Assembly: GCA_026004775.1 (NCBI GenBank)
Contig: BPJU01000001.1
Span: 496,001 to 560,000 of the forward strand
DNA from: Pirellulaceae bacterium
GTDB taxonomy: Bacteria; Planctomycetota; Planctomycetia; Pirellulales; Pirellulaceae
Direction of reading: 5' to 3'
Length of the DNA: 64,000 bases
Position numbers and translations under genes: made by a program
The notes under the pieces: generated by a model
The model's database searches: none
Told to the model about the DNA's origin: nothing
Seen by the model: the letters and a program-made list of their open reading frames with translations, nothing else
Shown: positions 45,201-52,443 of the stretch, piece by piece
How positions within the stretch are numbered: the stretch's first letter is position 1
Layout: each line of letters begins with the position of its first letter

Positions 45201-46158
45201 GGTAATCCCGCACCTGGCCGTCCGTGCCCTGGTCGAGCTTCAGGCGGTCCGGGCGTGCCTGGAGGCGGTTACCGGACCGTACGCGGACGGAGCGTTGCAG
45301 GCGCTGCACTACCTGCACACCGCAGAAGCAGTGGAGGGACTGATTGCTGCGCTAAGGAAAAATTTGCCTGGTGACGTGCGGCTCAAGATTCTGACTACGC
45401 TCATGAGGCTTTACTACCAGGAAGCTCCCTACGACGGCTCCTGGTGGGGCATCCGCCCGGACACCTCGGGCCCGTACTATGATCCTCAGGAATGGTCCAT
45501 GACCGCCCGCATCCGCCAGGTTCTTCTGAACGCGGTCGCGACGGCTGGAAGTGATGAACGGGAAGAACTGTTACGCCAGTTGCGCCGCCACGGCATCGAG
45601 TTGCCGGGAATGGATTCGGAACGCGAAGCGGCAGCAACCGCGCAAAGTGAACCCGCAGTCGTATTGGCTGCGATCGATCCGAATAATCCAGACCTGATCG
45701 GCAATTTGCCATTCGAACAGGTTGTGCAGCGCGCTCTAAAGGCTCAAGGTGATCCGAACCGGGGGGCCGCTCTGTTTCAACGCCAATCTTGTACGGCCTG
45801 TCACACCACAGCCGACGGGCAACGTCCCAAGGGACCGCACCTGGTCGAAATCGGCAAACGGTATCGGACTGAGGAACTGATAGAATCGATTGTCAGACCG
45901 AGTGCCAAATTGGCTCAGGGTTATGAAACCTACCAATTTGTACTTGCCGATGGTCGTATCATACAGGGCTTTGTGATCACCGAAAAAGCGCGCAGTGTGC
46001 TGGTACAACAGTCCGACGGGCGACAAGTGGAACTGAATAAATCCGACATTGAAGAGAAACGAATTCTCACCATATCCTCGATGCCGGACAATATTGCAGG
46101 TAACCTTACACCGGAGCAACTGGCCGACTTGGTCAGTTACCTTCAATCGTTGCAGTAA
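42241..46158 (+). CDS. CotH kinase-like domain fused to PVC beta-propeller and cytochrome c
   Basis: A 1305-residue exported fusion. Signal peptide at 1-27. Residues about 40-440 are a CotH-type atypical kinase region (VRYDGGFTYLVTAGSLKRPM, LGLYTVTEDIRDDFFQ, FVFVPEELEFSC in place of the usual DxD-type core). A propeller follows from about 477 (VPDQFEWTLFAAPP) to 830, with DRDSDGRVDE and DVDQDGVADR loops and RNPFDLAIDPYLNIFTRDN. HEAT-like repeats fill about 850-1150, and a heme site CTACH sits at 1184-1188. In spore-coat CotH the kinase phosphorylates serines; whether this copy is active is unknown. ATG 42241 begins a clean signal peptide. Confidence 0.9.
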   Translation: MKHLGCLLSVVIWLVWCYTLPGGRECWAADADAPGDVFGPDKVWTIELELAPQEYDRMQPMPPGAVPNGDAETEDAVRNVFGMEFKWARCRFRAESEMLDEVGVRYDGGFTYLVTAGSLKRPMVLAFDKYRRQTFHGLSGLQLHAMPLDPAMAREVFAGELMRRCGVVVPRAAFAEVFLTVPGRFHRWPLGLYTVTEDIRDDFFQRHWRSANGLRMRPWMVRQVDYLGEAWGPYVSRLRPEREATAAEQQRIIAFARLVHQASDEQFAEQIGAFVDVDALLGLLAAHALLSDLNTAFAVGGNYTLYLDNASGKFVFVPEELEFSCAAMLLFGSPDELMDLSLWKPYPDGNRLVERLLAVPSIRSKYLEKLRQLRQSVFTREQLLALLETIERATAPARRRMAAVPQALPGAGAAPAAPRPPDLRQFIEARLASVDRQLDRGHEGFLPRQPQFAGPPPNLRSGPAQPVDDQAARQLVRVPDQFEWTLFAAPPQVNYPVAVACDPSGAVYIAVDQQGSLGREPGGGKILRCVDRDSDGRVDEVTTYATVEHPRGLTYRNGKLWVMHPPVLSLFEDVDQDGVADRQEILVKGLTTDLLDQRGGDHTTNCVRMGIDGWLYIGVGDYGIQEAVGKDGRRISLRGGGVVRVRPDGTELEIFCTGLRNPFDLAIDPYLNIFTRDNTNDGGGWDVRVSLLKQYAHYGYPLLFTHFTEETMPPLGSYGNGGGSGALFLQEARWPVPYNNVLLSADWGRNQVYYHQLTSHGATFDINQQVFLEIPRPTGMDIDLTGCLYVASWYGGEASVYVGPNVGFVVRVVPRGWKQPPRPDFRSAPAEQLVRWLASDNAVVRLHAQGEILDRGFDEGVFSRLLELAASRNTPVAARVAAIFTAKQLAGIRSHPALVQLTDDPVVREFALRALTDRRTQLEGLHSELFVKFLEDPSQRVRAQAVISLARLGDVEAAPKIVPLTRRTESRPGDGTVPYQNLPDPGRVIPHLAVRALVELQAVRACLEAVTGPYADGALQALHYLHTAEAVEGLIAALRKNLPGDVRLKILTTLMRLYYQEAPYDGSWWGIRPDTSGPYYDPQEWSMTARIRQVLLNAVATAGSDEREELLRQLRRHGIELPGMDSEREAAATAQSEPAVVLAAIDPNNPDLIGNLPFEQVVQRALKAQGDPNRGAALFQRQSCTACHTTADGQRPKGPHLVEIGKRYRTEELIESIVRPSAKLAQGYETYQFVLADGRIIQGFVITEKARSVLVQQSDGRQVELNKSDIEEKRILTISSMPDNIAGNLTPEQLADLVSYLQSLQ

Positions 46159-46219
46159 CGCGGATACGTCTGGCTTGATTCGGTTTTTCCAAGAGCACGC
46201 TAGGTCAAAGGGCGAAACG

Positions 46220-47677
46220 ATGTTTTACGGTCGACAGGCAGGCTCGCGGGTGTGTGCCTCCTGCGGCGGGTGCCGGTGGTTGGGCGAGACTGTGCTGATT
46301 ATCGTTTGCGGTATTTTGTGTAGTGGATGGGACATGGTTGTGTTTGGCCAGGTCCTGAGTCGCACGGCCCAGGAGGACAGACAGTTGATGCTGGAGCGGT
46401 TAGGCATCACAAAAATGCGCGCCGGTTTTTCCGCCGACCCGTCGGCGCCCAACCACGCCAACTATGATGAAGAGCGTGCTGGCCCGTTTAGCCCGCTGCC
46501 TCCGCTGCTTGTGTGTGAGGATGGTTCGATGGTTACGACCAAGGAAGAATGGTGGGAACGGAGACGCCCCGAGATCATTCGGTTGCTGGAAAAAGAAGTA
46601 TATGGGTGTGTACCCGATAATGTGCCAGGGGTAAGTTGGCGCGTGGTATCAGAACAGGAATTGACAGTTGGTGAGATAGCGGTGCGCCAGTGGCTTGTAG
46701 AAGGTACGGCCGACAACAGTCGCTATCCGGAAGTGGAAGTAAAGATACCTTTGGTAGTTGGGGTCCCGGTGGCCCCCGGACCGCCGGTTCCGGTCTTAAT
46801 GATGTTCTCGCCGTTTGTGGGCGGTCAGCCGCCCGGTGGCGCTGGTCGGTTTCGACCCCCCGGACCTTTGCGGCAAGAAATCGTTGTGCGCGCCGGTTGG
46901 GGTTATGCCCTGTTGAACCCGAACACGGTTCAGCCGGACAACGGAGCGGGTTTGTCACGAGGTATTATTGGGCTGACGAACCAGGGGCGGCCGCGTGATC
47001 CGGAACAGTGGGGAGCGCTGCGGGCTTGGGCCTGGGGCGCGTCACGGGCGTTGGACTTTTTGGAAACGCTACCCGAGGTGGATGCTGGGCGAGTGGCCAT
47101 CGAGGGCGTATCACGGTACGGTAAAGCGGCACTGGTGACGATGGCTTTTGATACGCGTTTCGCGGCTGCTCTTGTAGGGTCAGCCGGCGCCGGAGGAGTG
47201 AAGCTCTTTCGCCGAAATTTCGGCGAGGCGGTGGAGAACCTGGCGGGCACCGGCGAATACCACTGGATGGCGGGCAATTTCTTGAAATATGCCGCCGAAG
47301 AATCGGTGTTCGGACGCAAGACGGCCGATGATCTGCCTGTGGATACTCATCAGTTGCTGGCTCTTTGTGCCCCGCGACTGGTGTTTATAAGCTATGGCGT
47401 TCCCGAGCGTGGGGATGCGTTATGGCTGGACCAGCGCGGTAGTTTCATGGCGGCCGTGGCCGCACAACCGGCCTGGCACTTGTATGGGGACGTCGGGCTG
47501 GGACTGCCGGCCGGCGAGCTGCGCCAGCCAATGCCTGCGGTGAACAACGGCCTCCTGGAAGGGCGACTGGCTTGGCGGCAGCACGACGGTGGGCATACCA
47601 CGTACCCAAACCTCCCGGTATTTCTGCAGTGGGCCAACCGCCATTTTGCCGGCGCTGCTCTACCCACCACGCATTGA
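46220..47677 (+). CDS. CE15-type glucuronoyl esterase-like protein
   Basis: A 485-residue alpha/beta hydrolase of the carbohydrate esterase 15 type, which in characterised members cleaves ester bonds between lignin and glucuronoxylan. A signal-like hydrophobic stretch (about 24-45) suggests export. The nucleophile is Ser298 in EGVSRYGKAAL, the GxSRxGK motif of the family. AGAGGVKLFRRNFGEAVENL, FGRKTADDLPVDTHQLLAL and the His in HDGGHTTYPNLPVFLQWANR follow the CE15 pattern. The start is ATG 46220. It lies 61 bases after the CotH fusion. Substrate specificity is inferred from the family. Confidence 0.87.
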   Translation: MFYGRQAGSRVCASCGGCRWLGETVLIIVCGILCSGWDMVVFGQVLSRTAQEDRQLMLERLGITKMRAGFSADPSAPNHANYDEERAGPFSPLPPLLVCEDGSMVTTKEEWWERRRPEIIRLLEKEVYGCVPDNVPGVSWRVVSEQELTVGEIAVRQWLVEGTADNSRYPEVEVKIPLVVGVPVAPGPPVPVLMMFSPFVGGQPPGGAGRFRPPGPLRQEIVVRAGWGYALLNPNTVQPDNGAGLSRGIIGLTNQGRPRDPEQWGALRAWAWGASRALDFLETLPEVDAGRVAIEGVSRYGKAALVTMAFDTRFAAALVGSAGAGGVKLFRRNFGEAVENLAGTGEYHWMAGNFLKYAAEESVFGRKTADDLPVDTHQLLALCAPRLVFISYGVPERGDALWLDQRGSFMAAVAAQPAWHLYGDVGLGLPAGELRQPMPAVNNGLLEGRLAWRQHDGGHTTYPNLPVFLQWANRHFAGAALPTTH

Positions 47678-47781
47678 AGCAGGCGACCATTAAGACCCTC
47701 AAGGAAGCGCACTTGGGCTCGCCCATATGACTGCTGTGCCGGGAACGAAGAATGCGCCTATAACCGGGGGTTACGCACGCC

Positions 47782-47817
47782 GACGAATGTGGGTTGTATT
47801 TTCAAAGATATTCGCAG
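47782..47817 (+). promoter_or_regulatory. 36-nt structured repeat, unit 1, upstream of the hydrogenase operon
   Basis: First of two 36-base direct repeats (31 of 36 identical) separated by exactly 36 bases. It can fold with outer arms CGAAT/ATTCG (unit positions 3-7 and 29-33) and an inner arm ATTT/AGAT (17-20 and 25-28) that includes one G-U pair. No gene covers it. Confidence 0.6.
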
Positions 47818-47853
47818 TTGCGGCTTGACGACGTAATCGGTAAGGCCTTCCAT

Positions 47854-47889
47854 GACGACTGTGGGGTGTATTTTCTAAAATAGTCGCAG
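47854..47889 (+). promoter_or_regulatory. 36-nt structured repeat, unit 2, touching the fpr ribosome-binding site
   Basis: Second unit. Outer arms are CGACT/AGTCG and the inner arm is ATTT/AAAT. Compared with unit 1, the pair at positions 6 and 30 changes on both sides (A-T to C-G), and position 26 changes G to A opposite T. The other two differences lie in unpaired positions. Its last two bases are the first two of the AGGAGG Shine-Dalgarno (47888-47893) of the next gene. Confidence 0.65.
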
Positions 47890-47897
47890 GAGGATGC

Positions 47898-48860
47898 ATG
47901 ACATCGTCGCCTACCTTGTTGCCCGCCTCGGAAGTGGAGCTGCTTCGCTTGGAGAACTACAATGCTACAGTAATTGGTATTCGCCGTTGTCATGACGAGC
48001 TGATGGTGCTTCGTGTTCGTCCGGATCGAGGGTTACCTTATATTGTTGCTGGGCAGTACACCGTATTGGGGTTGGGATATTGGGAAGATCGCGTGCCGGG
48101 CGCTCAGGAAGAAGGCGATATTTCAAGGGTGGTGCGCAAAGTCGTGAAGCGGGCCTACTCGATATCTTGCCCGATCCTGGACGAAGGAGGGCGCCTTGTG
48201 AGCGTCAATGATTTGGACTACATGGAGTTTTATGTTGTGTTAGTGCGGCGATCCGACGAGCGCCCGCCGGCGCTTACGCCACGGCTCTTTCGCCTCACTG
48301 TAGGCGACCGCCTTTTTTGCGGGCCCCACGTCTACGGGAATTATACCTTGGCACGGGTGCCACTGGACGCCAATGTCGTCTTTTTCGCTACGGGCACGGG
48401 CGAGGCTCCCCATAATGCTATGATCGCGCAATTGCTAAAAACGGGGCAGCGCGGGCGGATCGTGCATGTCACATCGGTGCGATGGAAAAAGGATCTGGGT
48501 TACCTTGCGGTACATAGGGAACTGGAACGGCGCTTCGCGAACTATCGCTACCAGGTGTTGACCACTCGCGAGCCGGAGAACCTGGATCCCAGCCATCCAA
48601 ATTATTCGGGTAAAATGCACATTCAGGACTATGTTGCCAGTGGGAGGTTCGAAAACGATATGAACCTGGCGCTTGATCCGGACACGACACACGTATTCCT
48701 CTGCGGTAATCCTGCCATGATAGGTGCACCGGTACGGACGCAGGCGGCGCAACGGCGGTATGCGGTCTCCGGGGGAATGGTCGAGTTGTTGGAGAAGCGA
48801 GGGTTCCAAATAGATCAGCCTCACGAATCGGGGAATATTCACTTCGAGTCGTATTGGTAA
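47898..48860 (+). CDS. fpr: Ferredoxin-NADP(+) reductase
   Basis: A 320-residue FAD enzyme of the bacterial FNR family. The FAD site is RAYSISCPI near residue 86, the NADP-binding motif is FFATGTGEAPHNAMI, and FLCGNPAMIG plus the C-terminal HFESYW are typical of the subclass. It moves electrons between reduced ferredoxin and NADP(H). As the first gene of the group 3b hydrogenase locus, it could link the NADPH made or used by the hydrogenase to ferredoxin. ATG 47898 has AGGAGG four bases upstream, and that site adjoins a possible regulatory foldback. The cNMP gene starts 21 bases downstream. Confidence 0.92.
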   Translation: MTSSPTLLPASEVELLRLENYNATVIGIRRCHDELMVLRVRPDRGLPYIVAGQYTVLGLGYWEDRVPGAQEEGDISRVVRKVVKRAYSISCPILDEGGRLVSVNDLDYMEFYVVLVRRSDERPPALTPRLFRLTVGDRLFCGPHVYGNYTLARVPLDANVVFFATGTGEAPHNAMIAQLLKTGQRGRIVHVTSVRWKKDLGYLAVHRELERRFANYRYQVLTTREPENLDPSHPNYSGKMHIQDYVASGRFENDMNLALDPDTTHVFLCGNPAMIGAPVRTQAAQRRYAVSGGMVELLEKRGFQIDQPHESGNIHFESYW

Positions 48861-48881
48861 AATGGCACGGGAGCCAAGTAA

Positions 48882-49385
48882 ATGGAAGGACAACTCCAGG
48901 GCATTCTCGAAGCCTTGACATTTTCCGCTCACTTGCCCGAAGACGTCGTTCGCCAATTCGCTGTTCGTGGAGAACTGGAACAGTGTCCGGCCGGGACGGT
49001 CCTGTTTCGCGAGGGGAGCCCGGCTTTCGCACTTTATCTGGTGGTGTCGGGCCGCGTGGCGTTGGAAATGCGGGTTCCGGGAAGAGGCGATGTGCGGATA
49101 CTCACATTGGGACCTGGCGACATGATCGGCTGGTCTTCGTTGGTGGGGCAACGCAAGATGACCGCTACCGCAGTGGCCATTGAGGATACGCAATCGATCA
49201 AGTTGCCGGCCGTCACGTTACAGGAATTATGTGACCAGGACCACCACTTCGGTTATCACTTGATGCGCCGCATGGCCGAAGCGCTGGCTCAGCGTCTGCT
49301 AGCCACGCGGTTGCAATTGTTGGACCTTTTTTCGGACACAGTGACCCATGAGCCGGGCACAGCGAGGGATGGCGATGGCAGGTGA
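48882..49385 (+). CDS. Cyclic nucleotide-binding domain protein without a DNA-binding domain
   Basis: A 167-residue protein made of a single CRP-type cNMP-binding beta-roll (about 15-130: FREGSPAFALYLVVSGRVAL, LGPGDMIGWSSLV, TATAVAIEDTQSIKLP) plus a C-terminal helix. No helix-turn-helix follows, so it is unlikely to be a CRP/FNR transcription factor by itself. The PBC arginine typical for cAMP is not obvious in the MIGWSSLVGQRKMT segment. It lies between fpr and hydB and overlaps hydB by 11 bases, so it is translated with the hydrogenase. A role in sensing or in regulating the complex is inference. Confidence 0.85.
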   Translation: MEGQLQGILEALTFSAHLPEDVVRQFAVRGELEQCPAGTVLFREGSPAFALYLVVSGRVALEMRVPGRGDVRILTLGPGDMIGWSSLVGQRKMTATAVAIEDTQSIKLPAVTLQELCDQDHHFGYHLMRRMAEALAQRLLATRLQLLDLFSDTVTHEPGTARDGDGR

Positions 49386-50508
49386 ATTGGCCGATTCGTC
49401 AAGTCGCAAAAAAGAGGCTCTCTTTGCAAACCGAGAGGAATTCGCCAGGATCGTTCCGCTGTTACGGGAACGCGGCTATGCCGTCATCGGGCCCACAATC
49501 GAACAAGGGGCGATCGTATATGCACCGATCGACTCGGTGGAGCAACTTCCGATCGGTTGGACAGACCGGCAGGAGGCGGGGATGTATCGCCTGGAGCGGC
49601 GAGCGGACGATGCCTGGTTTGGTTATGTGGTGGGACCATTTTCATGGAAGCAGTATCTGTTTCCGCCGCATACGAAGATGTCCGAGTCGCTGCTCACGGC
49701 AGAGGGTTGGGAGTTTCGCGCAGTGGAAGACGATGCGCCGATGTACGCCTTTCTGGGGGTCCGCGCGTGCGATCTGGCCGCCCTTGCCATACAAGACCGG
49801 GTCTTCATGAACGGACCGTATGTGGATCCGGTATATGAGAAGCGACGGCGTCGCGCCCTGACCATAGCTGTCAATTGCACCCAAGCAGCGCCAACCTGTT
49901 TCTGCGCTTCGATGGGCACTGGCCCCCACTGCCGCTATGGATTCGATATTGCGGTTACCGAGCTGTCCGATGGCTTCTTGCTGGAAGTAGGTAGTGAACG
50001 AGGCGAGGAAATCGTTTCGGGCTTGGCTACATCTGCGGCCACTGAGCTTCAGATGGCAGAAGCCCACCAGCGCCGAGCTCGAGCCGTTGCACAAATTACC
50101 CGCAAACTCGACACCCACGATATCCGCAACGTCTTGCTCTCCCAATTAGAACATCCTCGATGGCAGCACGTTGCCGAACGCTGCTTGTCGTGTGCGAATT
50201 GCACCATGGTGTGCCCGACCTGTTTCTGTTGTTCCGTGGAAGAGGTGGCGGATTTGGCCGAGACTCGTGTGGAACGCCACCGTTCGTGGGACTCCTGTTT
50301 CAACTGGAATTTCAGTTATATGAACGGGGGAATTGTGCGTCAGGATATTCGGGCTCGTTATCGCCAATGGCTCACCCATAAGCTGGCATCATGGATCGAT
50401 CAATTTGGCGTATCTGGATGTGTGGGATGTGGCCGATGCATCACATGGTGTCCGGTGGGAATTGACTTGACTGAGGAGGTGGCAGTTATACGAGGCGAAG
50501 CAACATGA
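49375..50508 (+). CDS. hydB: Group 3b hydrogenase / sulfhydrogenase beta subunit, 4Fe-4S protein
   Basis: A 377-residue Fe-S subunit that carries electrons between the hydrogenase module and the NADP-binding subunit. Two 4Fe-4S clusters are visible: CLSCANCTMVCPTCFC and, near the C terminus, CVGCGRCITWCPVGID. An additional Cys-rich segment (CTQAAPTCFCASMGTGPHC) and FLGVRACDLAALAIQD match HydB/HyhB of group 3b enzymes. Three in-frame starts exist; ATG 49375 stands 6 bases after GAGGG and is preferred over 49348 and 49369. It overlaps the cNMP gene by 11 bases and hydG by 4. Confidence 0.93.
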   Translation: MAGELADSSSRKKEALFANREEFARIVPLLRERGYAVIGPTIEQGAIVYAPIDSVEQLPIGWTDRQEAGMYRLERRADDAWFGYVVGPFSWKQYLFPPHTKMSESLLTAEGWEFRAVEDDAPMYAFLGVRACDLAALAIQDRVFMNGPYVDPVYEKRRRRALTIAVNCTQAAPTCFCASMGTGPHCRYGFDIAVTELSDGFLLEVGSERGEEIVSGLATSAATELQMAEAHQRRARAVAQITRKLDTHDIRNVLLSQLEHPRWQHVAERCLSCANCTMVCPTCFCCSVEEVADLAETRVERHRSWDSCFNWNFSYMNGGIVRQDIRARYRQWLTHKLASWIDQFGVSGCVGCGRCITWCPVGIDLTEEVAVIRGEAT

Positions 50509-51374
50509 GCACGGCCGCCTGTGCTGGGGTTCGACCCGACTCAGCCCATCCTTGGGTTGCTACTCCTGCCACGATTGTGCGGATCGACCAGGAAGTGCCG
50601 GGAGTAGCCACGTACTACCTGGAGCTCTGTGACGAAAAGGCCCGTAGCGATTACCGTTTCCAGCCCGGACAGTTTAATATGCTTTATCTGCCGGGGGCAG
50701 GCGAGATTGCAATTTCTGTGAGCGGCGATCCGGCGGCTGCCGGTCCATATGCGCATACGATTCGTCGGGCGGGAAACGTAACCGGCTCCTTGTGGCAACT
50801 CAAAGTTGGGGACAAGCTGGGGATTCGGGGGCCGTTCGGTTCCGGATGGCCGCTGGGTGAATGCCAGGGACGAGACGTCGTCCTCGTGGCTGGTGGTATA
50901 GGCCTTGCACCGCTGCGCCCCGTGATCTACTCGCTGTCGAAGTGGGAAAACGAGCTTGGCAGGCGGGTATTGTTATGCGGAGCACGTTCCCCCGAAACGC
51001 TTCTGTACCACTCACAATACCTGCAATGGATAGAAGCGGGATGGCAAGTGGAAACCACCGTGGATCGCGCCTCGCCGGATTGGAACGGTCACGTGGGCGC
51101 TGTAACGCTGCTGCTGGAACGGTTGCGTTCCGTCGACGCGTCGCGAGCCGTGTTATTTTGTTGCGGTCCGGAGGTGATGATGAAATTCTCCGCCATGGTA
51201 GCCCTGCGGCGCGGGTGGTCAGCAGACCGAATCTGGATTTCCATGGAGCGCAACATGCAGTGCGCGGTGGGGTGGTGCGGGCATTGCCAGTGGGGACCAG
51301 CTTTCATCTGCCGTGACGGACCCGTTTTTCGGTATGATCGCATAGCACCGTTCCTGGATGTGCCCGGATTGTAG
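50505..51374 (+). CDS. hydG: Group 3b hydrogenase gamma subunit, FAD/NAD(P)-binding
   Basis: A 289-residue diaphorase subunit of the FNR/dihydroorotate dehydrogenase electron-transfer type. After the FAD domain (FQPGQFNMLYLPG, ISVSGDP), the NAD(P) domain has VVLVAGGIGLAPLRPVIY and FCCGPEVMM. Near the C terminus, MQCAVGWCGHCQWGPAFICRDGP supplies the cysteines of a 2Fe-2S cluster. This is the subunit that reacts with NADP(H). Its ATG overlaps the hydB stop (ATGA), so translation is coupled. A 134-base gap, unusually long within this locus, separates it from hydD. Confidence 0.93.
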   Translation: MSTAACAGVRPDSAHPWVATPATIVRIDQEVPGVATYYLELCDEKARSDYRFQPGQFNMLYLPGAGEIAISVSGDPAAAGPYAHTIRRAGNVTGSLWQLKVGDKLGIRGPFGSGWPLGECQGRDVVLVAGGIGLAPLRPVIYSLSKWENELGRRVLLCGARSPETLLYHSQYLQWIEAGWQVETTVDRASPDWNGHVGAVTLLLERLRSVDASRAVLFCCGPEVMMKFSAMVALRRGWSADRIWISMERNMQCAVGWCGHCQWGPAFICRDGPVFRYDRIAPFLDVPGL

Positions 51375-51508
51375 TGGGGTGCCAAACAGTGTGTCGGCGG
51401 GTCGAAGATCCGTACTTGGAATGAACGAGATGGTTTTCGAGCACCCGCCGGTGGTGCCCATCAGTACTAGGGGCATTGCACGCTGGGCTTTTTGCTGAGT
51501 GAAACACG

Positions 51509-52285
51509 ATGGCGGAAAAACCGCGATTGGCCGTGCTGAAATTCGCGTCGTGTGACGGCTGCCAGTTGGCGCTTCTGGATCTGGAAGAACGCCTGCTGGA
51601 ATTAGGCGAGTCTGTGGAAATTGCGTTCTTCCTGGAAGCGAGTAGCCGTATCGAGCCAGGGCCTTACGACGTTGCTCTCGTGGAGGGATCGATTACGACA
51701 CCCCACGACAAGGAGCGAATCCACGAGGTGCGCCGCCAATCGCGGTTCTTGATAACTATTGGAGCCTGTGCCACGGCCGGCGGTATTCAGGCTTTGCGGA
51801 ACTGGGCCGATCACGAGGAATTCCTGCGGGCGGTGTACGCTCAGCCACAATACATCGCTGCGCTCGAGAAATCCACACCGATTTCCGATCACGTACGTGT
51901 TGACTTCGAACTGCGCGGCTGCCCCATCAATCCTTCGCAGCTTTATGAAATTCTGCGGTCCTTATTGCATGGGCGGCGACCACGCACGCCGGCCCACTCG
52001 GTCTGTCTGGATTGCAAGCGACGCGGCACTGTGTGTGTGACGGTAGCTCGAGGGATACCTTGCCTGGGTCCCGTAACGCAAGCCGGCTGTGGCGCGATCT
52101 GCCCGACATACGATCGGGGTTGCTATGGTTGTTATGGACCAGCGGCGCAACCGAACCTGGTAAGCCTCACCAGCCACCTGATATCGACGGGTGTGAGCCA
52201 GCAGGAAGTGGTCAGGACACTGCGGGGTTTTAACGGGTACTCGCCGGAATTTCGCGCGGAAAGTGACCGCTTGGCTCCACCGTAG
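51509..52285 (+). CDS. hydD: [NiFe]-hydrogenase small (delta) subunit, group 3b
   Basis: A 258-residue Fe-S subunit that wires the NiFe site to HydB. The proximal cluster ligands are Cys15 and Cys18 in FASCDGCQL, Cys in [17 protein letters not shown] and Cys in [12 protein letters not shown]. The C-terminal half has [28 protein letters not shown] and GCYGCYGP for the medial and distal clusters. There is no Tat signal, so the enzyme is cytoplasmic, as expected for group 3. A 158-base gap, without a recognisable gene, precedes hydA. Confidence 0.96.
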   Translation: MAEKPRLAVLKFASCDGCQLALLDLEERLLELGESVEIAFFLEASSRIEPGPYDVALVEGSITTPHDKERIHEVRRQSRFLITIGACATAGGIQALRNWADHEEFLRAVYAQPQYIAALEKSTPISDHVRVDFELRGCPINPSQLYEILRSLLHGRRPRTPAHSVCLDCKRRGTVCVTVARGIPCLGPVTQAGCGAICPTYDRGCYGCYGPAAQPNLVSLTSHLISTGVSQQEVVRTLRGFNGYSPEFRAESDRLAPP

Positions 52286-52443
52286 CGTGTTGCCCGGCAC
52301 CATACCGCCGATGCCACGCAGGGGCCCTCGGGATTGATCGGCGTTCTGCAAGGCATGACAATGACGGCAAGTGTGGGTAGGAACCAGCGGAGCTGCACAG
52401 ATCCGGCTGCGGACGCAGGACTCCAGCACGGAAGACGGCAATC

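Noticed and set aside
47782-47889. Minimal CRISPR array (repeat, 36-base spacer, repeat)
   Set aside because: Lengths fit, but the two repeats differ at five positions, all of which preserve a fold. There are only two units, no cas gene is in the window, and the second abuts a ribosome-binding site. Kept only as the alternative explanation.
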